From Sphingomonas caeni (GTDB lineage: Bacteria; Pseudomonadota; Alphaproteobacteria; Sphingomonadales; Sphingomonadaceae): a stretch of DNA of 64,000 bases. Made by a program: the position numbers and the translations under genes. Numbering within the stretch: the stretch's first letter is position 1; each line of letters opens with the position of its first letter. The notes beneath the pieces were generated by a model that saw only the letters and a program-made list of their open reading frames with translations, did no database searches and had not been told where the DNA came from. The stretch covers positions 375,342 through 439,341 of the forward strand of contig NZ_JAPDOK010000001.1 of NCBI RefSeq assembly GCF_026013415.1, written 5' to 3'. Shown piece after piece: positions 45,328 to 54,752 of the stretch.

Positions 45328-46455
45328 ATGGACCGCCGCCTCTTCCTCGCCGCCACACTCGGCACCCTCGCCGCTCCCGCCTTCGCCCAGAACGCGCCCT
45401 ATACGCGCTGGAAGGTCACCACCTCCGAAGGTCATGACGCGATCGCATTCCTCGGGCCCCTGTCGGGCGAGCCGCTCTACCAGGACTATTACGCCGCCGA
45501 CGCCGCGGCCTTCGCCCCCAAGCTCCCCGAGCCGATCCGCGCCGACATCCCCAGGCTGTGGAAGGAGGCGGGCGAGAGTTTCGGCCTGCTCGGCCCCGGC
45601 CTGTCGAGCAAGATTTCCGGCGCCGATGTCTCGACCATCGATGGCGTGATCGCCGCGCTCGCCGATCCCGAAGCCCGCATCCGCCCGACCCTCCAGAAGA
45701 CCCCCTATTGGGACGAGGGCGACTGGCGCTGGCTCACCGCCGCCGCCCCGCGCCTCCACGCCGTCTTCATCGCGATGCGCGATGCCGGTTTCGCCGCTTT
45801 CCGCACCGAACGAATCGGCGAGCTCACAGCACGCGCCGCCCAGCTCCAGCGCGACCTCGCCCCGTACGATGTGATCCGCCTCCAGCAAAAGCTCACCGGC
45901 CGCGTCTTCGAGCCGCAGATCGAGGTCGTGCTGCTCCAGTTCTGCAAGCCCCACGGCATCAAGGTCCAGGGCCAGACCTTCCTCCAGGCCGCCGACTGGA
46001 GCCTGTCGATCACCGTCCGCAACGCCGCGCACGAGATGCTCCATCCGCCCATCCCGATGGACGGCGCGGTCGCGAAGGCCATGCTCGCGGTGCTGGCGAA
46101 GGACCCGCTCATCCCGCGCATCGTCCGCGAGCATGATCCCAAATGGGGCTACACCTCGCTCGACGGCTATTTCAACGAAGACCTGGTCCAGGCGCTCGAC
46201 CAGCTGATCGGCGAAGCGTTCGGGGTTGGCCGCAACCCCGCCGACCGCTGGCGCCTCTCCGACGACGGCATCCACGTCCTCGCCGCCGCCTTCTACGGCA
46301 TGCTGCGCCAGGACAAATGGATCGAGACGGGCGGCAATATCGAGGCGTGGCTCGGCGATGCCGTCCGCACCGGCCGCCTTTCCCACTCGATGCTCCATGC
46401 GACCGCCGCGCGCGTGCTCGAACGGCCAATGGAGAAGCTGTGGCCGCTCACCTGA
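45328..46455 (+). CDS. Secreted putative zinc metallopeptidase (HExxH)
   Basis: This 375-residue protein has a signal peptide (RRLFLAATLGTLAAPAFAQ, twin-Arg-like) and mature helical domains. Residues 235-239 are HEMLH, a perfect HExxH zinc motif in the context NAAHEMLHPP. A downstream acidic helix (YFNEDLVQALDQLIGEAFG at about 285-303) could supply the third ligand as in gluzincins. I do not recognise a family; the motif could also be incidental. Follows the AraC gene by 26 bp. Confidence 0.75.
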   Translation: MDRRLFLAATLGTLAAPAFAQNAPYTRWKVTTSEGHDAIAFLGPLSGEPLYQDYYAADAAAFAPKLPEPIRADIPRLWKEAGESFGLLGPGLSSKISGADVSTIDGVIAALADPEARIRPTLQKTPYWDEGDWRWLTAAAPRLHAVFIAMRDAGFAAFRTERIGELTARAAQLQRDLAPYDVIRLQQKLTGRVFEPQIEVVLLQFCKPHGIKVQGQTFLQAADWSLSITVRNAAHEMLHPPIPMDGAVAKAMLAVLAKDPLIPRIVREHDPKWGYTSLDGYFNEDLVQALDQLIGEAFGVGRNPADRWRLSDDGIHVLAAAFYGMLRQDKWIETGGNIEAWLGDAVRTGRLSHSMLHATAARVLERPMEKLWPLT

Positions 46456-46622
46456 TCCCTTGCCACGGAGTTCATTAACCCCGATATGCAATGGCATCCG
46501 CGCCACAGCGCGCGGCAAAATCGCCGGAACGCGCGGCCCGGGCTACCGGATCGCGCTTTCTTGCGTTATTCGTGCATGTCCACGCGAAGACAATGGTAGC
46601 AACAACCACAGGAGCAGTTTCT

Positions 46623-47171
46623 ATACGTCCTCCCATGACCCGGCGCCCGATGGCGCCGCCCGTGCCGCTCAATGGTCCGCGGTTCAACGAATTCATCCAG
46701 TCGCCCAAGGTCCGCGTGATCGACCATGAAGGCGAGAACTTGGGCGTGATGTACACGCGCGAGGCGATTGAACAGGCGCAGGAGCTCGGGCTCGATCTGG
46801 TCGAAGTGTCCCCCAATGCGGACCCGCCGGTCGCCAAGTTCCTCGATGTCGGCAAGTTCAAGTACGAGGCCCAGAAAAAGGCCAACCTCGCCCGCAAGAG
46901 CCAGAAGACGCAGGAGATCAAGGAGATCAAGATGCGTCCCAACATCGACGATCATGACTATGATACGAAGATGAAGGCGATCCACAAATTCCTGGGCGAA
47001 GGCGACAAGGTCAAGGTCACGCTGCGCTTCCGCGGCCGCGAGCTTTCGCACGGCCAGCTCGGCATGGCGCTGCTCAAGCGCGTTCAGGACGATACGGCCG
47101 AAGACGCCAAGATCGAATCCTATCCGCGCATGGAAGGCCGTCAGATGCTGATGGTGATCGCCCCCAAATGA
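46623..47171 (+). CDS. infC: Translation initiation factor IF-3, probable AUA start
   Basis: This protein of about 182 residues has the IF-3 N-domain ([33 protein letters not shown]), a lysine-rich linker ([19 protein letters not shown] split around 98-116) and the C-domain. No ATG has a well-placed ribosome binding site: ATG 46635 is 20 nt from the AGGAG at 46610-46614, while the in-frame ATA at 46623 is 8 nt from it. Rare initiation codons on infC are the basis of IF-3 autoregulation in other bacteria, so ATA is preferred. Confidence 0.9.
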   Translation: MRPPMTRRPMAPPVPLNGPRFNEFIQSPKVRVIDHEGENLGVMYTREAIEQAQELGLDLVEVSPNADPPVAKFLDVGKFKYEAQKKANLARKSQKTQEIKEIKMRPNIDDHDYDTKMKAIHKFLGEGDKVKVTLRFRGRELSHGQLGMALLKRVQDDTAEDAKIESYPRMEGRQMLMVIAPK

Positions 47172-48028
47172 AGCCTGTCCTCGCCCTGGCGGCGGCGCTC
47201 GCCGCGCTGCTGCCGGGCGCGGCGCTGGCGCAGCAACCGGCCGCCGCAACCGCTCCCGGCAATGAGCCGATAGCGCTTCCCGCGGGCTATTCGCTGGTCT
47301 GGTCGGACGAGTTCGACCAGGGCAGCGCGCCCGATCGGCGCAAATGGCGCTTCGACACCAGCCGCAACAAGGCCGGCTGGTACAATAACGAACTCCAATA
47401 TTACGCCGCCGACCGGCCCGAAAATGTCCGCATCGAACATGGCGTGCTGGTGATCGAGGCGCGCAAGGAGCGGCTCTCCTCGATGGCCGATTATGGCGGG
47501 CAGCATTACAGCTCGGGCAAGCTCGTCACCCAGGGCACGGCCAATTGGCAATATGGCTATTTCGAAATCCGCGCCAAGCTATCGTGCGGCAAGGGCATGT
47601 GGCCGGCGATCTGGATGCTCGGCAGCGACGGCGGCGCCGGCTGGCCCGGCCTCGGCGAGATCGACATCATGGAGATGGTCGCCTGGGACCCGACGACCGT
47701 CCACGGCACGATCCACACCGCCGCCTATAATCATGTGAAGGGCACCCAGAAGGGCGCCCGGACGACGATCGCGGACACGTGCGGCTCTTTTCACACCTAC
47801 CAGCTCGACTGGAATGCCGACCGCATCCTGATCGGCGTCGACGGCCATGCCTATATGCGCTTCGACAACGACCATAAGGGCAACCACGACACCTGGCCCT
47901 TCGCGAGCCCGCAATATCTCATCCTCAACGTCGCCATCGGCGGCTGGGGCGGGCAGCAGGGCGTGGACCCCGCCGCCTTCCCGTCGAAGATGGAGGTGGA
48001 TTATGTGCGGGTGTACCAGAAACGCTAG
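47168..48028 (+). CDS. Glycoside hydrolase family 16 (beta-glucanase/laminarinase type)
   Basis: This 286-residue secreted enzyme has a signal peptide to about residue 21 and a jelly-roll GH16 domain with catalytic motif GEIDIMEM (nucleophile Glu164, Asp166, acid/base Glu169). The extended loop typical of laminarinases is present. It hydrolyses beta-1,3 or mixed-linkage glucan, or another beta-galactan/glucan. It overlaps infC by ATGA, an odd partner for a translation factor. Confidence 0.92.
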   Translation: MKPVLALAAALAALLPGAALAQQPAAATAPGNEPIALPAGYSLVWSDEFDQGSAPDRRKWRFDTSRNKAGWYNNELQYYAADRPENVRIEHGVLVIEARKERLSSMADYGGQHYSSGKLVTQGTANWQYGYFEIRAKLSCGKGMWPAIWMLGSDGGAGWPGLGEIDIMEMVAWDPTTVHGTIHTAAYNHVKGTQKGARTTIADTCGSFHTYQLDWNADRILIGVDGHAYMRFDNDHKGNHDTWPFASPQYLILNVAIGGWGGQQGVDPAAFPSKMEVDYVRVYQKR

Positions 48029-48588
48029 GCGGCGCTCGCGCTTCGCGGCAATCGCGCCGTCAGCCATTCCTCGATCGCGTCGCCATCGTTGCCGGTCGCG
48101 TCCATCGCGATGAAGATCCGGTCGGAGCCATAATCGAAAGCGACCTCGCCCCTGGCCGGTCGGGAGAGTAGCGGCACCCATCCCCGCCCCCGCGTAAAAA
48201 AGCCGTCATCCTCATAGCAGCGCGACAAATGGCGAATTTCGCCGCCGCGATAGCGCCAGCTGCGGCGCAAGGGTCCGATGCGGTGAATCACCTCGAGATC
48301 GCCGCCTTGCACGCGCAATATCTCCGAGCCGACAAGCATCGCGGCGAACGCGCTCGCCGCAGCGACCCAGCCAAAGGCCCAGCCACAAAGCCAGACCGCA
48401 AGAAACAGATTCGGCTCATCCATCACCTCGGTGATGGCGTCGGCGCCTCCTATCGTCCATCCCGTCAGCCAGAACGGCAGGAACAGCAGCGCTAAAATAT
48501 GGCGGCGCACTGGCAGGCGCAGCTGCTCGACGCCACCAACATATTCGATCCGATGCCGCATGCGCCTTGGCTCGACATAGCCGCTCAT
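48025..48588 (-). CDS. Membrane protein with PH-like domain
   Basis: This 187-residue protein has two transmembrane helices (about 31-53 and 62-86) followed by a beta-rich cytoplasmic domain (GSEILRVQGGDLEVIHRIG, then DYGSDRIFIAMD) resembling bacterial PH/DUF-type domains. An in-frame ATG at 48561 is an alternative start. It overlaps the VOC gene by 4 bp. Function unknown. Confidence 0.75.
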   Translation of the reverse strand: MSGYVEPRRMRHRIEYVGGVEQLRLPVRRHILALLFLPFWLTGWTIGGADAITEVMDEPNLFLAVWLCGWAFGWVAAASAFAAMLVGSEILRVQGGDLEVIHRIGPLRRSWRYRGGEIRHLSRCYEDDGFFTRGRGWVPLLSRPARGEVAFDYGSDRIFIAMDATGNDGDAIEEWLTARLPRSASAA

Positions 48589-48971
48589 TCGCCCGGCCCG
48601 TAACGAACGAACGAGACCACATTCCCGTCCGGATCGCGGACATGGAAATCGGTCCCGCCCCAGTCATGGCGGGTCAGCGGCTGGGCGATCTCCGCCCCGC
48701 GCTCCGACAGCTCCTCGAACAGCTCGGCCACGTCGCTCACCTCGACCGACGCCGCGATCAGCGATACCTCCTGCGCCGCCATCTGCGCGAACAGCGGCTC
48801 GTGCACGTGCCGCAGATGCAGGCACACCCCGTCGCGCGACACCGCGCCGTAAAAGGGCGGACTCCCGTGGAGAAAATCGACCGCAAAGCCCAGCCGCGCC
48901 TCGAACCAGGCCGCGGTCGCGCTCACATCGCGGACATGCAGGATCGGAACGACGCCCTTGAGCATCGTCAT
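48585..48971 (-). CDS. VOC-superfamily (glyoxalase-like) protein
   Basis: This 128-residue protein has two beta-alpha-beta-beta-beta modules of the glyoxalase/bleomycin-resistance fold: VVPILHVRDVSATAAWFEARLGF at about 7-29, and DFHVRDPDGNVVSFVRYG at the end. The VOC pair of metal positions is present in part. It overlaps its neighbours on both sides, so a three-gene minus operon with the second VOC protein is likely. Substrate unknown. Confidence 0.85.
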   Translation of the reverse strand: MTMLKGVVPILHVRDVSATAAWFEARLGFAVDFLHGSPPFYGAVSRDGVCLHLRHVHEPLFAQMAAQEVSLIAASVEVSDVAELFEELSERGAEIAQPLTRHDWGGTDFHVRDPDGNVVSFVRYGPGE

Positions 48972-49357
48972 GCAGGCTTGGCCGCCGGCTCCCACAGCTC
49001 GATCGCATTGCCCTCGGGATCATGGATGCGCGCGAACTTCCCGACCTCGGGCATGTCCCACTCCGCCTTGGTGATCACCTCGATCCCCTTGGCGTTCAAC
49101 TGCTCGCACAGGCTGTCGAGATCGCTCACCCGGAAGTTGAACATGAACGCCTTGTCCGCCTCGAAATAGTCGGTCGTTGCCTTGAAGGGCTGGAACACCA
49201 TCGGCCCGGGCTCGGGATAATAGAGCCACTCGTTGGTCTCGCCATTCTCGTCGGTGCCGCAGCCGTTTCCGACGCCCAGATGCTCGCGATACCAGCTCGC
49301 CAGCCCCTCGGGGTCCTGCGCGCGCCAGAAGAAACCGCCCAACCCCAGAACCGGCAT
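48968..49357 (-). CDS. VOC-superfamily (glyoxalase-like) protein, second copy
   Basis: This 129-residue protein has the same fold as the neighbour: GFFWRAQDPEGLASWYREHLG at about 8-28, and KFARIHDPEGNAIELWEP at the end. The end holds a His and a Glu at the usual metal positions. It starts 12 bp after glnD on the same strand, so it is probably co-transcribed with it. Confidence 0.86.
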   Translation of the reverse strand: MPVLGLGGFFWRAQDPEGLASWYREHLGVGNGCGTDENGETNEWLYYPEPGPMVFQPFKATTDYFEADKAFMFNFRVSDLDSLCEQLNAKGIEVITKAEWDMPEVGKFARIHDPEGNAIELWEPAAKPA

Positions 49358-49368
49358 GTGAACCTCCC

Positions 49369-52119
49369 TTATTCGGCCGCCTGCGCCACCACGCCATCGC
49401 CGCTCGCGGCATCGAGCAGGCGCCGTTCGATGGTCTTCAATCGCGACCCGCTCTCGATCTTATCGCCGATCAGGTCGGTCAGATAGAAGGTATCGACCGC
49501 GCGCTCGCCATAGGTCGCGACATGCGCCGAATGGATCGTCACCTTCGATTGGAACAGCGCGTGGGCGAGGTGATAGAGCAGGGCCGGCCGATCGCGCGCG
49601 TTCACCTCGATCACCGTGAAGCGGTTCGAGGCCTTGTTGTCGATCAGCACATTGGGCTCGATCGTGAAGGCCTCGGCGCGCAGCCGCGGCGCCGGGCGCG
49701 TCTTGAGCCGCTCGGAAAGCTTCGCCCGGTTGGCGAGCGCATCGGCGATGCCCAGCTTGATCCGCTGCAGCCGCGCCTCGTCGTCGAACGGGCGGCCGAA
49801 CGGGTCCTGGATCAGGAAATTGTCGAGCGCCATGCCGTCGCGCGTGGTGTGGATGCGCGCGTCGATGATGTTGCCGCCCGCGACATGGATCGCCCCGGCG
49901 ATGCGGTAGAAGAGGCCGGGATGGTCCGAGGCATAGACGGTGACGAGCGTCGCGCCGCGATCGGGATAGACCTGCGCCTCGACGAGCAGATTGGCGTCCC
50001 CCGCCGCCCCGATGATCCGCGCATTGCGCTCGAGCACGTCGAGCGGCTCGGCAACCCAATAGCTCTCGGGCAGCCGCTTCATCAGCACGGTCATGCGCGG
50101 TTCGGGCCAGCCCAGCGCCTCGGCGAGCAGCGCCTGCTTCGCCGCGACCCGCTCGGTGCGCCCCTTCTGCTTGTGCCCGAGCCGGAGCACCTCCTCGGCG
50201 CTCTCGTAGAGATTGGTCAGCAGCTGGCGCTTCCAGCTGTTCCACACCCCCGGCCCCACCGCGCGGATATCGACCACCGTCAGCAGCAGCAGCAGGCGCA
50301 ACCGCTCGGGGCTCTGCACCGCGCTCGCGAAATCGAGGATCGTCTTGAAGTCGGAAAGGTCGCGCTTGAACGCGGTTGCCGACATCAGCAGGTGCCAGCG
50401 CACCAGCCATGCCACCGTCTCGGTCTCTGCCGGGGTCAGGCCGAGCCGCGGGCAGAGCCGCTCGGCCACCTCCGCCCCCAGCACCGAATGATCCCCACCG
50501 CGCCCCTTGGCGATATCGTGGAGCAGCACCGCGATGAACAGCACGCGCCGCGACACGACCTGCTGGAAGATCCCGCTCGACAGCGGATGATCCTCCTTGA
50601 GCTCGCCCTTCTCGATCTGGTTGAGCAGCCCGATCGCGCGGATCGAATGCTCGTCCACCGTGTAGTGGTGGTACATGTCGAACTGCATCTGCGCGACGAC
50701 GCGCCCGAAGTCCGGCACGAACCGCCCGAACACCCCCGCCTCGTTCATCCAGCGCAGCACCGTTTCGGGATCGCGCGGAGAGGTGAGCACGTCGAGGAAC
50801 AACGTGTTGGCTTGGCGGTCATTGCGAACATCATCGACCAGCTTGGCATCGCGCGAGGCGGCGCGCATCGCGGTCGGGTGGATCTCCAGCGAATGGAGAT
50901 CGGCAAGCTGGAACAGCTCGATCAGCCGGACCGGGTCCTCCTGGAAGAATGTGTCGCGCGGGAGGGTGATCCGCCCGCGATCGAGCGTGAAGCCCTTCAG
51001 CTTGCGCGGGGAGCGCCACAGCGTGGGAAAGCCGAACCGACTCCCGCGCGCCGCGAACTTCTCGTCGAGATGCGCGAGGAACACCCCGGTCAGGTCGCCC
51101 ACCACCTTCGCCTGAAGGAAGTAGAAGTGCATGAAGCGCTCGACCTTCGATTTGCCCGGCCGGTCCGAATAGCGCATCCGCTCGGCGATCTCGCGCTGCA
51201 GGTCGAAGGTCAGCCGGTCCTCGGCGCGCCCGGCGATGACATGGAGGTGACAGCGCACCGCCCAGAGGAAATTCTCGGCGCGGCGGAACTGGCCATATTC
51301 TAGCTTGGTGAGCAGCCCGGCCTCGACCAATTCGGCCGGCTCGCGGACATTGTACGCATATTTGCCGATCCAGAAGAGCGCGTGCAGGTCGCGCAGCGCC
51401 CCCTTGCCCTCCTTCACGTTGGGCTCGACGACATAGCGGGTGTCGCCCATCCTTTTGTGCCGCTGGTCGCGCTCGGCGAGCTTCTCGGCGATGAAGGCGC
51501 GCGCGGTCCCGGCCTGAACCTCGGCCTTGAAGCGTGCCGCGGCCTCGTCATAGAGCGGCACGTCGCCCCAGACATAGCGCGCCTCGAGCAGCGCGGTCCG
51601 CACCGTCACATCGCCCTTGGCCTGGCGCACCATCTCGTCGAGCGAGCGCGACGAATGACCGACCTTCAGCCCCATGTCCCACAGCGAATAGAGCATCGAT
51701 TCGATCACCTGCTCGCACCAGCCGGTGACCTTCCAGGGCGTCAGGAAGGCAATGTCGATGTCCGAATGCGGCGCCATCTCGCCGCGCCCGTAGCCGCCCA
51801 CCGCGATCAGCGTCATCCGTTCGGAGGTGGTGGGGTTCGGATTGCGATGCAGCCGCTCGACGGTGAAGTCCCATAGCAGCCGCAGCAGCTGATCGGTCAG
51901 GAAGGCGCCCGCCGCCGCGATCTCATGCCCGCGCGCGGGATGTTCGGCCAGCCGGTTCTCGATCTCGCGCCGCCCGGCGTCGAGCGCGCCCTTGAGGATT
52001 TTGGTCCCCGCCTGGCGCAGCTTCGCCTGATCCTTGGCCTCGACGCTCCCCAGCGCATCGGCCAGCGCGCGCCGGTCGATGATGGCGCGGCGGTGGGGGA
52101 CGGAATCGAAGCGCGACAT
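49369..52119 (-). CDS. glnD: [Protein-PII] uridylyltransferase / uridylyl-removing enzyme
   Basis: This 916-residue nitrogen-status sensor modifies PII proteins in response to glutamine. The nucleotidyltransferase motif is GGYGRGEMAPHSDIDIAF (about 107-124), and the HD hydrolase domain has LLHDIAKGRGGDHSVLG near 520. Two C-terminal ACT domains are present (TLVTVYASDHPGLFYRI near 740 and FTVIEVNARDRPALLYHL near 845). The order matches the family and the length is normal. Confidence 0.95.
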   Translation of the reverse strand: MSRFDSVPHRRAIIDRRALADALGSVEAKDQAKLRQAGTKILKGALDAGRREIENRLAEHPARGHEIAAAGAFLTDQLLRLLWDFTVERLHRNPNPTTSERMTLIAVGGYGRGEMAPHSDIDIAFLTPWKVTGWCEQVIESMLYSLWDMGLKVGHSSRSLDEMVRQAKGDVTVRTALLEARYVWGDVPLYDEAAARFKAEVQAGTARAFIAEKLAERDQRHKRMGDTRYVVEPNVKEGKGALRDLHALFWIGKYAYNVREPAELVEAGLLTKLEYGQFRRAENFLWAVRCHLHVIAGRAEDRLTFDLQREIAERMRYSDRPGKSKVERFMHFYFLQAKVVGDLTGVFLAHLDEKFAARGSRFGFPTLWRSPRKLKGFTLDRGRITLPRDTFFQEDPVRLIELFQLADLHSLEIHPTAMRAASRDAKLVDDVRNDRQANTLFLDVLTSPRDPETVLRWMNEAGVFGRFVPDFGRVVAQMQFDMYHHYTVDEHSIRAIGLLNQIEKGELKEDHPLSSGIFQQVVSRRVLFIAVLLHDIAKGRGGDHSVLGAEVAERLCPRLGLTPAETETVAWLVRWHLLMSATAFKRDLSDFKTILDFASAVQSPERLRLLLLLTVVDIRAVGPGVWNSWKRQLLTNLYESAEEVLRLGHKQKGRTERVAAKQALLAEALGWPEPRMTVLMKRLPESYWVAEPLDVLERNARIIGAAGDANLLVEAQVYPDRGATLVTVYASDHPGLFYRIAGAIHVAGGNIIDARIHTTRDGMALDNFLIQDPFGRPFDDEARLQRIKLGIADALANRAKLSERLKTRPAPRLRAEAFTIEPNVLIDNKASNRFTVIEVNARDRPALLYHLAHALFQSKVTIHSAHVATYGERAVDTFYLTDLIGDKIESGSRLKTIERRLLDAASGDGVVAQAAE

Positions 52120-52198
52120 GGAGGCGGAGATAGGCGAAGGCGGCGCCGGGTGCCACCTTCTTGCTCCTCTCCCTGCAACTGAGGGGAATGGCGATGGC

Positions 52199-52591
52199 TC
52201 AGCGGTCGGCGATCGACACGATGCGCGGCGAATCGAGGATCACCCCCGGCGGCTCGCGGCTGCCCGGCGGCGGCGGGAACAGCCGCACCCGGCCGGTGAT
52301 CGTCACGCGGCGCCGGTTCACCGGATCGGTGGCGCGCTCCCACTCGGTGCCCTGGCCATAGCCATCCCTGCCGAGGAACACCGCGAGTGAGGGGCAGCGG
52401 GGCGACCAGAGGTACAGGTCATGATGATCCGACTGGACCATCCCCTCGACGCTGACGTCGCGGCCGCGGAAATTCACCGGCTGATCGGCGAGCAAGCAGA
52501 CATCGATCCGCTCGGGCGCGGCCTGCCGCGCCGCCGCGGGGGCGCTCAACGCCACCGCCAGCGCGGCGAGAGCCCCCGCCCGCCGGATCAA
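52199..52591 (-). CDS. Secreted hypothetical protein (OB-fold-like)
   Basis: This 130-residue protein has a signal peptide ending near PAAARQAAP (about residue 24). A single beta-rich domain has two cysteines (CLLAD, RCPSLAVFLG) that could form a disulfide and the strand pattern VTITGRVRLF. It resembles small periplasmic OB-fold proteins. It overlaps grpE by 4 bp (ATGA), which may be incidental. Function unknown. Confidence 0.75.
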   Translation of the reverse strand: MIRRAGALAALAVALSAPAAARQAAPERIDVCLLADQPVNFRGRDVSVEGMVQSDHHDLYLWSPRCPSLAVFLGRDGYGQGTEWERATDPVNRRRVTITGRVRLFPPPPGSREPPGVILDSPRIVSIADR

Positions 52592-53148
52592 TCCGCCGCC
52601 TTCGCCACGCCCACCAGGGCGGGCCGCAGCAGCCGGTCGCGGATCATGTAGCCGGTCTGGATTTCCTGGACGATCGTGCCTGCGGGCTTCTCGCTCGGCA
52701 CTTCCATCATCGCCTGGTGGCGATTGGGGTCGAGCATGTCGCCCATCGCGACGATCTTCGAGATGCCGTGGCGCGCGAACACCGAATCGAGCTCGCGCCC
52801 CGTCGCCTCGAGGCCCGTCACCAGCCCCTTGAGCTTTTCGTCCTCGCGCAGCTCTGCGGGGATCGCGTCGAGCGCGCGCGTCAGATTGTCGGCCACCGAG
52901 AGAATGTCGCGCGCAAAGCCCGTCGCGGCATAGGTGCGCGCGTCGATCGCTTCCTTCTCGGCGCGGCGGCGCACATTCTGCGTCTCGGCCTGGGCATAGA
53001 GCACCGCCGACTTGGCCTCGGCCAGCTCGGCCTGCAGCTCGGCGAGGCGGTCATGCTCGGCAACCTCCTGGGCGCCCTCGGCGGTTTCCTCACGCAGATC
53101 CGTGTCTTCGTTCGCTTCCGCCGTATCCATCTTCTTGTCTTTCGCCAT
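52588..53148 (-). CDS. grpE: GrpE nucleotide exchange factor
   Basis: This 186-residue cochaperone releases ADP from DnaK. It has an acidic disordered N-terminus (1-30), a long coiled coil (about 31-75, ELQAELAEAKSAVLYAQAETQNVRRRAE split), and a beta-domain with PNRHQAMMEVPSEKPAGTI. A weak AGGAA precedes ATG 53148. It lies 21 bp downstream of hrcA on the same strand, the normal alphaproteobacterial order. Confidence 0.95.
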   Translation of the reverse strand: MAKDKKMDTAEANEDTDLREETAEGAQEVAEHDRLAELQAELAEAKSAVLYAQAETQNVRRRAEKEAIDARTYAATGFARDILSVADNLTRALDAIPAELREDEKLKGLVTGLEATGRELDSVFARHGISKIVAMGDMLDPNRHQAMMEVPSEKPAGTIVQEIQTGYMIRDRLLRPALVGVAKAAD

Positions 53149-53169
53149 GGTTCCTGTTTCTTGCTCTGA

Positions 53170-54213
53170 TTACGCCAGCAGCCGGGCGAGCGTCGCTGCG
53201 GTGAAATCCACCATGGGCACGACTCGCGCATAGTTCAACCGTGTCGGTCCGATGACACCCACCACGCCGACCACGCGCCCGTCCAGCGCGCGCACCGGTT
53301 TGGCGATCACCGACGAACCGGATAACGCGAACAGCTTGTTTTCCGATCCGATGAAGATGCGCGTCGCCTCGCCCTCGCGCGCGCTGTCGAGCAGGCGCGC
53401 AAGCTCCTCCTTGCCCTCGAGCTCGTCGAGCAATTGGCGGACGCGGTCGAGATCCTCGGCAGCCGCCGCGTCGATCAGCTGCGCCTGCCCGCGCACGATC
53501 AGCACCGGGCGGTGCCCGCTATCCTCGCTCCACACCGCCAGCCCGCGCTCGACCAGGGTGCGCGCCGCGCCGTCGAGCGCCGCGCGCTCCTCGCGAATCT
53601 CGCGTTCGATCCGCGCCCGCGCCTCGCTCAGCGTCAGCCCCGAAAGCGTCGCGCTCAGATAATTGGCCGCCTGCTGGAGCGAGGCGGGGTCCATGCCGGG
53701 GGGCAGATCGACCACGCGATTCTCGACCGATCCGTCGCTCCCCACCAGCACCGCCAGCGCGCGGTCCTCGGCGAGCGGCACGAAGCCGAACTGGCGCAGC
53801 ACCGGCTCGCGCTTGGGCACCAGCACCATCCCCGCGCAGGCCGAAAGCCCGGAAAGCGCGAGCGTGGTGTTCGCCAGCGCCTCTTCGATCGGCCCGGTCG
53901 AACCGGCGCGCGCCTCGATCGCGGCGCGCTCCTGTGCGGAGGGCTCGCTCGCCTGCATCATGCCATCGACGAAGAGGCGCAGGCCGCTCTCGGTCGGCAT
54001 CCGCCCCGCGCTGGTATGGGGTGCTGCGAGCAGGCCCAACTCCTCCAGATCCTGCATCACGTTGCGGATCGATGCGGGCGAGAGATTGAGTCCCGAAATC
54101 TTGGAGATCGTCCGCGATCCCACCGGCGCGCCGCTGTCGATGTACGATTCGACGAGAATGCGGAACACATCGCGCGCGCGGTCGGTCAGCTCGTGGATCG
54201 GCGGCGTGGTCAT
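53170..54213 (-). CDS. hrcA: Heat-inducible transcription repressor HrcA
   Basis: This 347-residue repressor binds CIRCE elements upstream of groE. The N-terminal winged helix has ESYIDSGAPVGSRTISKISGLNLSPASIRNVM, read in two halves at 19-52, then SAGRMPTESGLRLFVDG. A long GAF-like inner domain and the C-terminal strand VVGVIGPTRLNYARVVPMVD follow. No CIRCE sequence (TTAGCACTC/GAGTGCTAA) was seen in its 38 bp upstream gap. Confidence 0.95.
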   Translation of the reverse strand: MTTPPIHELTDRARDVFRILVESYIDSGAPVGSRTISKISGLNLSPASIRNVMQDLEELGLLAAPHTSAGRMPTESGLRLFVDGMMQASEPSAQERAAIEARAGSTGPIEEALANTTLALSGLSACAGMVLVPKREPVLRQFGFVPLAEDRALAVLVGSDGSVENRVVDLPPGMDPASLQQAANYLSATLSGLTLSEARARIEREIREERAALDGAARTLVERGLAVWSEDSGHRPVLIVRGQAQLIDAAAAEDLDRVRQLLDELEGKEELARLLDSAREGEATRIFIGSENKLFALSGSSVIAKPVRALDGRVVGVVGVIGPTRLNYARVVPMVDFTAATLARLLA

Positions 54214-54251
54214 CCGGATGATCTAGGGATCGGCGTCGCCACCCTCAACGG

Positions 54252-54752
54252 CTAATCCCTCCTCAGGCTCGCGAGCAGCTTTTCCGGAGACAGGCCCAGC
54301 CGCTCCGCCGCGTTTCGCAGGTCCAGCGCGCGGGCAGTTTGCGCGCTGTAATCGCAGCTCACGCTGAACCGCAACGTCGCGGGTGGCGCCGTGCCTCCGG
54401 ACCATGCGACCTGCAGGACGTCCGCATCGTCATCATATTCGGCGCATGTCTCCGGCGTACCGAGTTCGAGATGTCCCGCCGGGCGATATTTGCCGAGCTG
54501 CGCACGAAAGGCGGCGAACTGACCGGCGGTGACATGGATGCGCCGGTAGCTCGTCCGCCATTGGCCGTGATCGCGATATTCGAGCGTCATCACGCCTTCG
54601 CCCGTCGATGCCACGACGATCTTGTAGCCGCTCGGCACCATGAAACCGGGTTGCATGTCATAGCTGATGACCTCGATCGCGGGCGTCGCCCGCGGCGGCG
54701 GGATCGCGGCGCATCCACCCAATGCGAGCGCCAGCAGAAGCGCGCCCTTCAC
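54252..54752 (-). CDS. Small lipoprotein, first of three tandem secreted proteins
   Basis: This 166-residue lipoprotein has lipobox LALGGC (Cys14). Its beta strands (EVISYDMQPG, GVMTLEYRDHG) and a helix-bearing segment (TAGQFAAFRAQLGKYRPAG) follow the same plan as the DUF6438-like proteins next to it. A single distal Cys pair (TCAEYD, VSCDY) is present. It overlaps the next gene by ATGA, so the two are co-translated. Confidence 0.75.
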   Translation of the reverse strand: MKGALLLALALGGCAAIPPPRATPAIEVISYDMQPGFMVPSGYKIVVASTGEGVMTLEYRDHGQWRTSYRRIHVTAGQFAAFRAQLGKYRPAGHLELGTPETCAEYDDDADVLQVAWSGGTAPPATLRFSVSCDYSAQTARALDLRNAAERLGLSPEKLLASLRRD

